The notes under the pieces were generated by a model, which saw only the letters and a list, made by a program, of their open reading frames with translations, did not search any database and was not told the DNA's origin. 64,000 nucleotides of DNA from assembly GCA_023078555.1 (NCBI GenBank), contig CM041200.1:4740936-4804935 (forward strand), written 5' to 3'. Source of the stretch: Ulva prolifera. Its lineage: Eukaryota; Chlorophyta; Ulvophyceae; Ulvales; Ulvaceae. The translations under genes were made by a program, and so were the position numbers. Position 1 is the first letter of the stretch. Each line of letters opens with the position of its first letter. Positions 35,762 through 47,595 of this stretch are shown here, piece by piece.

Positions 35762-36710
35762 TTATGCCTTAGCGAGCAGGGGCGCCCAAGAGGGAGGTAT
35801 CCTCCAGTTCTCGCCCTCTGGAAGGTCGGGACAGAACCCAGCGGGCAACGCGGGCGCACTGGCGGAAGCCAGCAGCAGCGCCTCCGGAATGTTGTTGCCA
35901 TCAGCAGCGTATGCGACCAGCAGGATTGTCGGGAGGCCCGCAGCACCACACAGTCGATACAGTGGCCTGCACACACACTCCAGACTCCGAGGCTAGACAA
36001 GCTTGGGCACATTGTAGGTGATTGAGGTGTGGACATTCATGAGGCTCTGGAGGAGAGTGGTTGCAAGTTCCGATCGTACCAGTGAGCCAGGTACAGGAAT
36101 GTGAAAACCATGGCGACAGGTGGTCAACAAGGTCAATGCATGAGTTCGGGTATCAGTCCGCTACATCAAGGGGAGCATACCACGGGGCGGCTTTTCGGTC
36201 ATCTAGCGCCTTTGCCCCCATTTGCTCTACTTGAGCAGTGGCCACTCCCTCAAGCGGCGGGCAGTGTTGTGACACGGCACAGATCGGGGAGCCCTGTATT
36301 TGCTTGTCCAGCCGAAAGCCTGCATCTACACTACTGAGCAGCAGTACTGAAGAGAACTTTGACCTGACGATCCAATCCGTTAAAGACTGCGAGAAAGCAA
36401 CCTGGCGCCCTGTAGCAACAGGCCCACGCTGCTGAAGGATGAAGCACCAACCACTGTCACTTTTGGCACCGTGCACCTCTAATGACGTCACTATCGCTGC
36501 GTCTGTCGCTGGGGCGCTGCTGGTGTCCCCTCCGGTAGCAACGTATGCCCCATGGCCTGCTATGGGCAGGACATCTGTGCTTTCCAGGATGGCACATCTA
36601 TGAGCACCTGACTGAGATATCAGAAGATCGGCCGCTAACTGTCCCACATTGCCAACCGCGGGCACGCTCTGCATCCACCTGGCAGCTTCAAATGACTGGA
36701 CGGTGTCACA
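35762..36710 (-). CDS. PSMG2: Proteasome assembly chaperone 2 (PAC2)
   Basis: PAC2 pairs with PAC1 to build the alpha ring of the 20S proteasome in the cytosol. A long exon (about 36670-36280) carries VPAVGNVGQLAADLLIS, then GHGAYVATGG, then a strand-rich region ending in FSSVLLLSSVDAGFRLD, the order found in PAC2. The last exon, 35966-35762 after a GTGTGTGCAG acceptor, carries LPTILLVAYAADGNNIPEA and NWRIPPSWAPLL, the conserved C-terminal tail that docks on the proteasome. The first exon and start are not resolved (near 36700), and an exon between 36280 and 35966 may exist. The gene is divergent from WDR70. Confidence 0.87.
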
Positions 36711-37396
36711 TTCTCAAGGCAAACAAATGACAACGTACCACGATCAGAGGGTGCCCTTTAAACTCTGCGCTTTGGCTCCCACAAGTGAATTGCTCCATAG
36801 GACGGGTCCGTGACAGATCAAGTCAAGTAGATGTAGCACGCGACAAGCGCGACCAAGGAGGAGAACAGGTCAACGAAAATGATCAGAACCCGCGCAGACC
36901 AGACACCCGGAGACATGAACCTGCTCGTGTGCAATTGATCGCGAATGATTCCTCAAGGCGCCGTGCTTTGTCAGGCGCACACTTGTCGCTGGTATGCAAT
37001 GTGATCACGTGTAGCCACGGACGAGTACTTCTATCCGCCTCGACGCAAGCACACCTGCACACAGGCCTGCTCAAAACGTGGTCCGATCCAGCGGAGACGT
37101 GCATCGGCCACAATGTTGAATGCGCATGGATTGAGCTAGATATTGATCATCAAAAAGATTCGTAGCTTCAGAACCGAGCGGTACACATGTAGGTTTACTC
37201 GTCCTGTTTGAACACCCGAGTTGTGTAGTCAACTGAGCACCACGGTGTGACAGCTTTCTTTCGGTCAGAATACGTGCGATCTCTCGTGTGGGCCCGTAGA
37301 AACCGAACGGTACAGCGTTGGTCCGTGTAGACATCGATCATTTGAGTGGCAGCACATCTGTATCAGCGCCATTCACAGCGGAAGGTCCTGAAGTTT
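36711..37396. other. Divergent intergenic region between PSMG2 and WDR70
   Basis: About 0.7 kb separates two genes read in opposite directions, so it should hold both promoters and 5' UTRs. No TATA box is evident. Open frames on both strands (for example minus 37334-37071) show no family motif. Confidence 0.4.
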
Positions 37397-40300
37397 ATGG
37401 ATGATGACGAGGAAGAGCTCGCACAGCTCAGGGCGCAGCGAAAGCAGCGACTGGGAGAGCGTGGAGCCACACGGGTGTGTTCAACGCGGCATGATGAATA
37501 ACAGGCCACGCAGCTGTTGGCCACATGTGAACTATGAAGTGTAGAAGCCACTGTTGGTATGCATGCGTACGTCACTATCACTGCGCTGCTGCAGGGAGAG
37601 CAAGCACGGAAGGCCAAGGAAACTGCCAGCATATCATCGTGGGAAACGGAGGACGACGCTGTCCCAGAATCTCTGAGGGCTCAATTTCCAGTGGAATTCG
37701 GTATGCGCTGATGCTGTTAATGTTTCGACACGGCTGTAGTGGGTTACAGGCATGCTTATGACCCATTTGTGCCTGCAGGCAAGCAGGCAAAGAAGCCCAA
37801 TAAACAGAGTCCACAACTAGCCACACATGTGACACCCCGTGTCGGACCACCTCGACCACCGTCCAACGGCAATCGCCCAGCAGTCCCCGACACGGCCACC
37901 ACCAGCGCTGCAAACGGTGACTCTAAGCAGCATGAGCCGGCTGTCGGGCCCCCACGCCCACCAACCTTCTCCAAACAGCCTGATCCGGCTGTTGGACCGC
38001 CACGGCCACCACAGTTCTCCGACCAGAACGAGCCGGCAGTTGGGCCCTCACGGCCACCACAGTTCTCCGACCAGAACGAGCCGGCAGTTGGGCCCTCACG
38101 GCCACCACCCTTCTCCGTAGCGACGGCAGCAGCCGCTGCTGCAGCTGCAGCAGCCGCTGCGGACATCCCAGGAAGCTCCAGTGTAGACGGCACAGAACCT
38201 GCTGTTGGCCCACCCAGGCCACCCAGGACCGCCGCCTCTGACACACCTGACATCGGCCCACCAAGGCCGCCTCAGGCCACACAGTCAGCTCCAGCCGGTG
38301 ACATGATTGGGCCGCCACGGCCTCCCGCAGCCCGGCATGCATCGGGAGATCCGGATGCCGGACCCGTGGTCGGCCCACCACGGCCCCCCCGCCCCGGTGA
38401 CGGTGCCGCCACCGCGGCGCCGCAGCCTCGCGCGCCGCCCCCGCGCTTTCACGAGGCATCACACACAGCTGCCGAGCCGCCTGATGCTGCGGCAGCGCAC
38501 CCGGACACTGTGGCAGCCACAGACGAGCCTACTGCCGCATCTGCAGATGACAGCGCAATAGCGGGCTCCGATGCGGGGCGGGAGGAATTGCCAGTGGGGT
38601 ATGAGGTGCGGCTGCAGGGGCACCACAAGGTCGTGAGCGCGTTGGATGTGGACCGCGCGGGGGTACGGGTGGTGACGGGGGGGATGGACTACCAGACCCT
38701 GCTCTATGACTTCAACGGCATGAAGTCGGACTGCAAGCCATTCCGGGAGCTCATGCCACATGAGGGCCACCCCGTCCACGCTGTGAGCTTCTCGCCATCC
38801 GGAGATGCGTTCTTTGTCGTCACCGGCGAGCCCCGCGCAAAGGTGTGCACCTCGCATGCATACAGAGGATATGGGCTGCCACATCCATGCATCTGTCGCA
38901 TGCATGCACCGCATGCCTTGCGACCATGCCCCCACCGCGAGGTGCAGGTGTACGACCGTGAGGGCCGGGAGAAGGGGGTGTTCAAGCGCGGCGACATGTA
39001 CCTCCGGGACCTCAAGAACACGAAGGGCCACGTGTCGAGCTGCACGGACGGGCAGTGGCACCCCGTGGACCGCCACTCCGCGCTGACGTCCTCGACGGAC
39101 GGCACGCTGCGCCTGTGGGACTGCGACGCGATCGAGCAGAAGATGGTCATCAAGCCGACGGGCGCCTCCGGCCGCGTCCCCGTGACCGCGTGTAGCTACA
39201 GCCCGGACGGGCGGTACATCGCAGGTGCGGTTCACCGGCCAGTTGGCCGCCGCTGGCCGCCGCGTGTGACACTGCGGGAGTCTGGTGCTCGCCGATGGCA
39301 CCTAGCTTGCGCGTTCTGCAGGTGCTGTGCGGCCGCACCAGGGGCAGTCCGCTGCCACCTTGCGCTTGGGCTGACATGGCCTCTGTCAAGTGCAGCGTAA
39401 TCACGGTGTGATGAAGCGCGGCGGCCTCTCTGGTTGTGGGAACTACCGGACTGGTTCCACCGACTGTGCCCAGAATCAGCTCAACATGCAGTGCATGCAG
39501 TGCATGGCATCCATGCATGTGCAGCAAGCAGGATCGCTGTGCGTGCAGCGTTGTTGCATACACACAGTTCGCAGGGCCCCCATGGCTCAGCACAGGGCTG
39601 CGGGGGGGTGACCGCTCCCGCTCACCTCCACCGTGTGTGTGCTACGCAGGCGCGCTGGAGAACGGCACGATCCAGATCTGGGAGGCGTCGGGCAACTTTG
39701 GGCGGTCGGCGGCCCTGGAGCATGTGCCGGTGGCGCGCGCGCAGCAGGCGCTGTTCGGCGTGCAGACGTGGCGCTACGCCGCGGCCTCGCGCCACGTCAT
39801 CCGCGCCACGCAGCCCCCGGGCCGTGAGGTGACCAGCCTCACGTTCCTCGCTGACGGCGTCACGCTGCTCACGCGCTGCGACGATGACACGCTCAAAATC
39901 TGGGACGTGCGGCTGCTGAAGGCGGCGGTGCACGTATGGGAGCTGCCGATCAGCCACACGCACACGCGCATGGCCGTCAGCCCGTCGCAAGACCTCGTCC
40001 TCACAGGTGCGCCCAGGGCACAAAGCAGATTGTGCATGCGCGTGCTGACCGTGCGGCTGACGTGGCCGTGTTGCGGTGGCACAGCCCCAGGTGTCACCAG
40101 GCGCAGTCTGACACTGATGCATTTCTCAGCACCGAACGTAGCCGCTGGGCTGCCTGCATACAAATGAGCGCGTGCATGTGTAATTCGGTCGGTCTGTGGC
40201 AGAACCACCTTGACTTTGATGAGGAGAGTAGGATGCAGAAGGGATGCCGGTGGGCAGTGTTCGAGACCTGCAGCGTGTCTATGAACGGGCCCCCGGAATC

Positions 40301-41606
40301 CGGTCCAGGCCATGCGCAGCTCACAGCAGTCAAGCCGCGCTTCTGCTCTGCGATTCGACTGTGCGCCCATCAGTGTACTTGATCCCGTACTCGTGTGTTC
40401 TCCGCTTGTCCACTTCATGGATCACCAGCTGCATTTCGAGAGTGCAAACAGCCGTTCCGTTTCAGAATCGTTCTGGCCTGCCATTGTCGCCTGTGTATCA
40501 GGTTCAACTTTCTATATCAAGGGCAGCTGCGGCGGGGCAGCACTGCAAGCATGGTACACATGGGGGCAGGCTCTAAATGGCGTCTCGCACGACTACGCCA
40601 TGAGGACTCCGGCGCTCACAGCCCGCGAAAGGGCAGGGCGTGTCATGGCGGCCCTCGGCATCAGTCATGCGGTCAAAAGAACCCCCACTGACCCAAGGGG
40701 GGATGTGCAGGCTCAGTGGCGGCCGACGGGAAGACCAGCACCCTGGTGGCTCTCAGCCTGAAGCCTCCGTACAAAATGACCCACCAGCTCGCAATGGAGC
40801 GGCGCGTCACCGCGGTACAGTGGCACCCGAAACTCAACCAGATCTTCGTCGGGACGGGCGACCGCAGCGCCGGCGGCGTGCTCGTGCTGTATGACCCGCG
40901 CCGCAGCACGCGCGGCGCGCTGCTGAGCTCAGCGCGGCAGCCGCGGAAGAAGGACCCGATCGACTTTGAGCCGCCGCCGCTGATCCACACGCCTGGCGCC
41001 CTGCCGATGTTCCGGGACGACTCCTGGCGGAAGCGCAAGCGTCCCCCCGATGCTGGCCAGGTCCGCCCTTCCCTGCTGTCTTCTCGTAAATCCCATGCGG
41101 CGTCTTGCACCCCACGTGGCCGCCGCACATGCATTCATTCTCTGGGGTCTTCCAGCAGGTGTGACGTCGCAAAAGCAGAAAGAGTGATGTTGCAGAGCTC
41201 GTGCAAACTTCCACTGATGCAGGGCATGGCGTATGGCCGCGAGTCACTTTGTGCATGCATGCTCAGCGGCATCTGCCGCGGTTGCGGGCGGGCCTGGTTG
41301 AGCCGGCGCATCACGTAGTCCATGCATGTGCTGCAGGCAGTACGCAAGTCGCAGGTGCCTGACCCGGGGCCGATGGTTGCCGGGGCCGGCGGTGGAGGCA
41401 AGATCGGCGCAACGAGCAACACCCTGCTGACGCAGTACCTGCTTGAGAAGGGAGGCATGAAGAGGCTGGACGACCAGATAGACCCACGGGAGGCAATCCT
41501 GCGGCACAAGGATGCCGACAAGGAGTTTGCCGCATGGACAAAGGCGTACGCCAAGACGCAGCCAAAGAAGCAGTTTGCAGAGCCTGAGCAGCAGGAGGAG
41601 ACGTGA
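37397..41606 (+). CDS. WDR70: WD40-repeat protein WDR70 (GAD-1 family)
   Basis: WDR70 is a nuclear WD40 protein linked to spliceosome and DNA-break-repair functions. Seven exons fit in phase: 37397-37474, 37595-37700, 37740-38842, 38948-39224, 39650-40006, 40711-41060 and 41337-41606, giving 846 residues. The N-terminus is acidic then basic (MDDDEEELAQLRAQRKQR). About 200 residues of repeated VGPPRPP units and an alanine run follow. The WD40 domain has GHHKVVSALDVDRAG, GGMDYQTLLYDFNGM, RGDMYLRDLKNTKGHVSS, SSTDGTLRLWD, WHPKLNQIFVGTGDRS and LYDPRRSTRGALL. The C-terminal signature GPMVAGAGGGGKIGAT with LLTQYLLEKGGM and DPREAIL is diagnostic. The acceptor of exon 3 was chosen at CTGTAG (37739) because the next TTACAG breaks the frame. 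Confidence 0.95.
37838..38400 (+). repeat. VGPPRPP proline-rich coding repeat
   Basis: Within WDR70 exon 3 about nine copies of (V/I)GPPRPP or VGPSRPP occur. Two neighbouring units (about 38013-38066 and 38067-38120) are nearly identical 54-bp DNA repeats, so recent tandem duplication is likely. A GCAGCNGCN-rich stretch at 38125-38163 encodes an alanine run. Confidence 0.9.
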
Positions 41607-43982
41607 TTGCAGCTGGTGTTGCATGGCGCTCATGCGTGCGTAGATAGACCCGCGAGGCCGTGGAACGGCAGCCTCTGTGATGCATGTGCATCTACCGTGG
41701 GCCACGTCTGGCATGGTGCAGGCAGCATAACAGGCAGAAAGTTGTCAGCACTGTCAGCATCGGTGTTGCATAGCAGCTGCCGGCTCCGCTCACGTGACGT
41801 GCAGAGGCGTGAGGTGCAGAGCAGGCCCGGCTGAGGCTGCCTCCAGCGGTGCTGCCACAGAGCCCATTGCCTCGGGCCGTCACTGACCTTGCGTCAGCTA
41901 GCCTGTACCATGCGCGCTGAACGGCCGTATGGCGCGCTTGATGCGCTAGCATGTGTCATTGCCCTTTCCCCGTGCCTGATCAGCAGACAGACACAGCTTT
42001 TGATCAAATTCAGGCCAGTAGATCCGCAGGACCCACGTCCGCAGTCTGTGCCGGCGAACCTGCTGCCTCGATAGATCTGCATCTGCACATGTGGCTCTGG
42101 TGTCCTACAGAAGTTTGAAAGGGTATACACAAGCAAATGCAGCACCAGGATGTCTTCGGGTCAGGTTGTGATACACACAGCCACACCGTAGCACCGCCAC
42201 ACTCACCCTGCAGCCCGGCTGGATTGCGTGTGTGGCAATCCAGTGGTATAGTGGCCATATCTCTGGATTGCCACAACGTGGCTCCAGAGAGTAAGTCCCA
42301 CCGCCAACTGCGAGCAACTTCATGGTATCACTGGATGTGTGGACTCTGGATGTACACCGTGGCACCCATGGCTTTGATGTGCCCGTGGATGATTTTCTGG
42401 GTTGAGAGCTCTGTTAACGGAGCGTTTGATGTAGTTGTACTTGGCTGTTGCCCGGGTTGTTGGCTGAGGTGAGCTTTGATGGTTGCTTGTGTGGCAGCTG
42501 GTCAGTGGTTTGGCTTGATGTGTTTGCATTGCCATACAATGGCCCGGTATGTGTAACTTTATGACACCGTGGCATTAAGCCATGTGTACTGTCATCTCTG
42601 GCATACAATGGCCCGGGCGCTCAATGGTAAAACGGTGTGAGCTCCTAATCTGTGTGCACACGTAGCGACCTATGCGGTCGTGTGTGGCTTGAGCTTATGT
42701 AATTACATGCAGCCATGGGCGCATCGCCAACCATGTATGGACTCTAGCTGGCGACGTTCGCAAATTTAACAATTCAGAGTAAGCATGAATTGGTCTGATT
42801 GGTCTGCGCTCTGAGCCCTAGGCCTGCGCCGGCTGCAGCCGGGACGGGTGACTGCAGCTGCAGAGCCCATGGCTGTTCGCGCAGGATACGCATACATATG
42901 CATCACGACATAGACATGACAGCGTGTTGCAGAAGAGTAAACGGGTTCAGCCATGTGCAACAGTTGTGCGTAGCAGGTCTGCGGCCAGTGATGAATGGCC
43001 AGTGCTCCAACGCAACACCCGCCAGTGTCAACTCGCAGGATCGGCCTGACATTTGCTTACAGCTGCAAAAGTGAGACAGCATGCTTGATATCACCTAGAT
43101 CTCTGATGGCAGCTCAGATCTTCGAAGGTTGATTCTGATAACGCCGTATCTCCCAGATACGTACCGGCCGCTGCACTGGAGGTATCTATGGCACCTTGGC
43201 CAGCACTGATAAGTTTACTCAAGCTGCATACTTCGGTTTGCGTAGCGTCCAAAACTCATGAACGACATGTGGCCCTTATGCGGGCCCAGTGGCTTCGAGC
43301 GGATCGGCGCATGGCTACACGAAGGCAAGGTGCGTGCTGCGTGCGCTCACTCTGGCCGCACGGCTATGCATGCGGCCACAGTGACGTCCGAGGCTCCTCT
43401 CAGATCGCTCGATCGACGTCACACAGACTCCTTGTGAGGCCCTTGCGCAAGGCTGCAGCTATAGTTCGTCATCGTCATGTACCTAGCATGTGGAACACGG
43501 AACCTTCTACCTCAGATAGCACAGTAGATTATGCATTCCGCATTTCAACTGCTCGGGCAGTGTCACGTATGGCGACGTCGCGAAGCTATCGAGCAGGCAG
43601 CTCGGCGGCTGCAGCGCTCAAGCCGCCGCCGTGTTGTACGGCATGACGCGTCATGACGTGGACACGCAAGCCGTGTCAGCCGCCACCCGGACGAACGCCT
43701 CTTGGGGCCCCGCAGCATGTTCCTGCAAACCCAGTGTGCATGGGTCCTTTCGCCACGACCACGTGCCCGCAAGCGCGTGCACGGACGTGGAGGATGATGT
43801 GGGAGGCTGTTCGTGTCCATTCGCTTAAAGCAGCGTGGGTGCTTGGTTGATGGGCCGTTCGGGAACTGATCCGATCAGCCGATTGAGGTGGCGACGAGAT
43901 ATCGTGAGCCGGCGCTGTCGGCTAAGTTGAATCCATGCATGAATGCGGGCATGGACGTTTCAGCAACAAATTGCTGCTGTGT
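41607..43982. other. Intergenic stretch, 2.4 kb
   Basis: No gene is supported. It holds a perfect 9-bp inverted repeat (CTGGATTGC at 42219-42227 and its complement at 42235-42243) with a third partial copy near 42262. It also holds a direct repeat CATACAATGGCCCGG near 42532 and 42603. The last 70 bases before 44054 should be the asparagine synthetase promoter. Confidence 0.5.
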
Positions 43983-43988
43983 ATATAT
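43983..43988 (+). promoter_or_regulatory. Candidate TATA box of asparagine synthetase
   Basis: TATATA lies 66-71 bases upstream of the ATG at 44054 in otherwise mixed sequence. With a usual 30-base offset, transcription would start near 44015 and leave a 5' UTR of about 40 bases. Confidence 0.45.
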
Positions 43989-44053
43989 GCTCAAACCCCG
44001 TCGGGTGGGTTTGTCACTTCGTTGTGTGTAGTTGAAACGGGGAGCTGAGAATC

Positions 44054-47000
44054 ATGTGTGGAATTATCGCTGCATTTGGCGTCAATGGCATGTCTCGCGA
44101 CGAGCTTCGCAGGCTCGGCCTGAGGCTAAGCAAGCTCCTGAGGCACCGCGGTCCGGATGCTAGCACGTTGTACATGACAGAGGATGGCACTAGCTTTCTG
44201 GCACACGAACGCCTGAATATTGTCGACGCATCCGACAGCGGCAAGTGCGCCTCGTGGTCCGACCAGAGCTGGCGTGCAGGAGCTGCTCGCCTGCTACTTT
44301 CTTCATTAATTCACGGTTAACGGCCCAATTATGTGCAGGCAGCCGTTTTACATCAAGACGGAGGACGATGACATCGTCTGGATGATGTGCGTGCCTGCTA
44401 CCATGTGCTGATGTTGAGTTCTGCAGCGCTGGAGCGAGTCTGTGCTGATTGCGAGGCACGCTACGCAAGGTACAGGCTCACTCAGATGTGCAAGTGCAGG
44501 AACTCGGAGATTTACAACCATAAGGAGCTGCGAGCAGCCCATGTCCCGGACTCTCCCTTCATCGGCCACAGCGACTCCGAGCTGCTGGGGCACTGGTTCA
44601 AGAAGGAAGGGAAAGTTACCAACGAGATGATTGACCAACTTGACGGTATTTTCGCGTTTACGCTGCTGGACAAGAAGACAGGACATTTCACCGTCGCTCG
44701 AGATGCTATGGGCATCTGCCCACTATACTGGGGGAAACGGGCCGATGGCTCGATGTGGTTTGCGTCTGAGATGAAAGCAATTCAAGATGTGTGTGAGGAC
44801 TTCGAGATCTTCCCGCCGGTGTGCTCTCTCGTCCAATCCTTGTTATTCGAGCAGTTCTAGACATTGCAGACCCTGTGCCTAGCAAGCAAGCATGCGACAG
44901 CATCCGCTTCAGTACGACCGCGCAAGCGCTCTTTACACAGGCTTATTCCAGCGGTCGTTGCATTGCCTCCGTTGGTCCTCAGGCCCCGCTGCGCGCTGCG
45001 TCGCCGAACGCTGACGTCACAGCCGCTCTCACCACCGTCACCACCGCCACTGTGCAGGGACATGTGTACAGAAGCGAGACCGGAGAGCTGCAGCGATGGC
45101 ACCAGCGCCAGTGGATCACCGACGAGAACCACCTCCCAAACAAGCCCGCCGATCTCCAACTGATTCACGTACGCTCACCTGGCTCACTTTCACTGCATCC
45201 GTACTGTGCCAAACATTTGTCTTACGCCTATCATCCACCACACATGCTCAAAGCCCGTCACAGCGGTAGCATTGGCCGTGTCAATTCCTGCTCCTGAGGC
45301 ACGGCTGTGGCCTCCAGCCCATTCACAGCCGCCATAGGCCGCCAGCCGGCCGGCTTCAGCCTGTCCGAATGCTGCATCATCCTTGCAGGACAGCCTGGTT
45401 AAATCTGTTGTCAAGCGCCTCATGTCAGACGCGCCGCTCGGTGTCCTCCTCTCTGGCGGCCTCGACTCCTCCCTCGTCGCGTCGATTGCTGCAAAGTGCG
45501 CCTTCTCCTTACCTCACCATGCCCCTGGCCTGTGCCACAAGCCTTACTGCAGCCCTCATGCGCCGGCCCCTGCGCTGCTGCCGCTCATGCCGGCTCACTC
45601 CCGCCTGCACACCTCGCCCGAGCGCCCAGTCAGCTCACAGTAGGGATGTCTTTCTGATCCACCTCGACAGTCTCCGCACATAGCTAGCCGCGCCCAGAAC
45701 TCTGCGCAACGCCGAGCGCCATGAGCCTCCTGCGCTGATGACACCGTGGCGCTGCGTCCACATGAGCGTCCAGTATTCGCTTCTACCCTACAGAAGAACA
45801 AAATGCTTCACGCTAGCTTAATGTTATATATTAAAAAAAAATCAAAAAAAAAAATCTAAGAATCAGCAGGTGATGGAAGCTAAAAACAATGTAGTTTGGA
45901 ACCCGAGCGACAATAAGTTTCTTGATGAAATCCATCGACACCCTCCCGCGCTGCAGGCACATGAGCGAGCAGCCCGACCGCTACGGCAGCGGCCCCCTGC
46001 ACACTTTCAGCATCGGCATCGCGGGCTCCCCCGACCTCGCGGCCGCGCAGAAGGTCGCCGACCTCATCGGCACCGTGCACCACGGCTTCACCTTCACCGT
46101 CCAGGACGGCCTCGACGCCATCTTCGACGTCATCTGGCACATCGAGTCGTACGAGCAGATCCGAGCCTCCGTGCCGATGTACCTGCTCTCCCGCAAGATC
46201 AAGGCCATGGGCTACAAGGTGCGCCACGTCGAGGCGGCTCCCAGCCTCCGCATCCGCCAGGTCCTTCTGCATCAGCAATGCATGCGCCCCATGCATCGTG
46301 CAGACAGATCGTCCGCGCGGCGTAGGTGCCGCCCTTCCGTTGGTGTGCACACCGTGGCAGCGTGTGAGTGCCTCGCTCGAGCAGGGGCTGTCATGTATTC
46401 TGCTGCAGTGGGACCCACATCTCACTCCACTGCGGGCAGCGCCGGCCACGTGTGTGTCTCTGCTAGTGCACGGGCTGAGATGGCTGAATGCGGTGGTGAA
46501 GGGGGCGTGTGCGGGTGCAGGTCGTGCTGTCCGGGGAGGGCGCCGACGAGGTGTACGGGGGCTACCTCTACTTCCACAAGGCCCCGGACGCGGAGGAGTT
46601 CCACCGCGAGACGATCCGTAAGACGACGCGGCTGCACATGTGGGACGTGTGCCGCGCGAACAAGAGCACCTTTGCGTTTGGCCTCGAGGCGCGCGTGCCC
46701 TTCCTCGACAAGGCCTTCATCGACCTCTCGTTCGACATCGACCCGAAGGAGAAGATGTGCGACAACAACTCGCTGCCGGACGGCAAGCACCGCCGCATGG
46801 AGAAGTACCTGCTGCGCAAGGCGTTTGACAACGAGGAGGACCCCTACCTGCCGGAGGAGGTGCTGTGGCGGCAGAAGGAGCAGTTCTCGGACGGCGTCGG
46901 GTATGACTGGGTCGACGCGCTCAAGGACTACGCCGACGAGGTCGTCACGGTGCGTGCTGCGTGCTGTGTGCTGTGAGCAGGCAGGCGGCCTGGAATGATT

Positions 47001-47595
47001 GGCACACCCAGCTGTGCTGAGGGTGTGGAATTCGGAGGTGAGTCTGGCGTATTGCCTGCTGACGGGGACGGCGGTCGGTCTGCCTTTGCAGCCCTGCAGA
47101 GCACGACTGCATGCCTGCATCGGTTGTGGGGCCATTGCACAGATCCATGCATCTGCATGTGCCTGGTGCACACTGTGGCATTGACTGGCCATGACAGTGG
47201 GCGGTGGTGCGGTGCAGGACGCGCAGTGGGATGCCCGCTTCGAGCGCTTCCCGGAGCACACGCCGGTGAACAAGGAGTACTACCTCCTGCGCAGCATCTT
47301 CGAGGAACGCTTCCCAAGCCAGGCGGCCCTCAACACGGTGCCCAAGGGCCTCTCCATCGCCTGTTCCACGCCGGAGGCCGTGTCGTGGGACCCCGAGTGG
47401 GCCAACGTCCACGACATCTCAGGCCGCGCCGTGTCATTCCATGACTCCTCGACGGAGTATGAGGGCGCAAAGGAGATGGCGCAGCCGATGGCGGTGTCAG
47501 CGATGCCTGTCCGGCCGCGGGTGAGTGTGCGCAAGCCCCGGTTCCCGCTCGCGCGGGTGCCGCAGGCCGGCCGGGTGCGTGGGGTGCGGCGGTAG
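44054..47595 (+). CDS. ASNS: Asparagine synthetase (glutamine-hydrolysing)
   Basis: It makes asparagine from aspartate, ATP and glutamine in the cytosol. Eight exons fit in phase: 44054-44244, 44339-44386, 44500-44818, 45058-45168, 45389-45495, 45957-46218, 46521-46949 and 47218-47595, giving 614 residues. The N-terminal glutaminase has the nucleophile Cys2 (MCGIIAAF), LRHRGPDAS and a changed motif NSEIYNH where NGEIYNH is usual. GHSDSE follows. The synthetase half has the PP-loop [56 protein letters not shown] and [15 protein letters not shown]. The C-terminus is the plant/animal type with a basic tail. The stop is TAG. A TATA-like box lies 66 bases upstream. One intron (45496-45956) carries an AT-rich insertion. 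Confidence 0.96.
45800..45930 (+). other. AT-rich, poly(A)-bearing insert in an ASNS intron
   Basis: Inside intron 5 the base composition falls sharply. Nine and eleven adenines separated by TC lie at 45833-45854, preceded by TTAATGTTATATATT and followed by AT-rich sequence to about 45930, while the surrounding exons are very GC-rich. It resembles the tail of a retroposed sequence on the plus strand. No coding content is seen. A local assembly artefact is the alternative. Confidence 0.5.
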
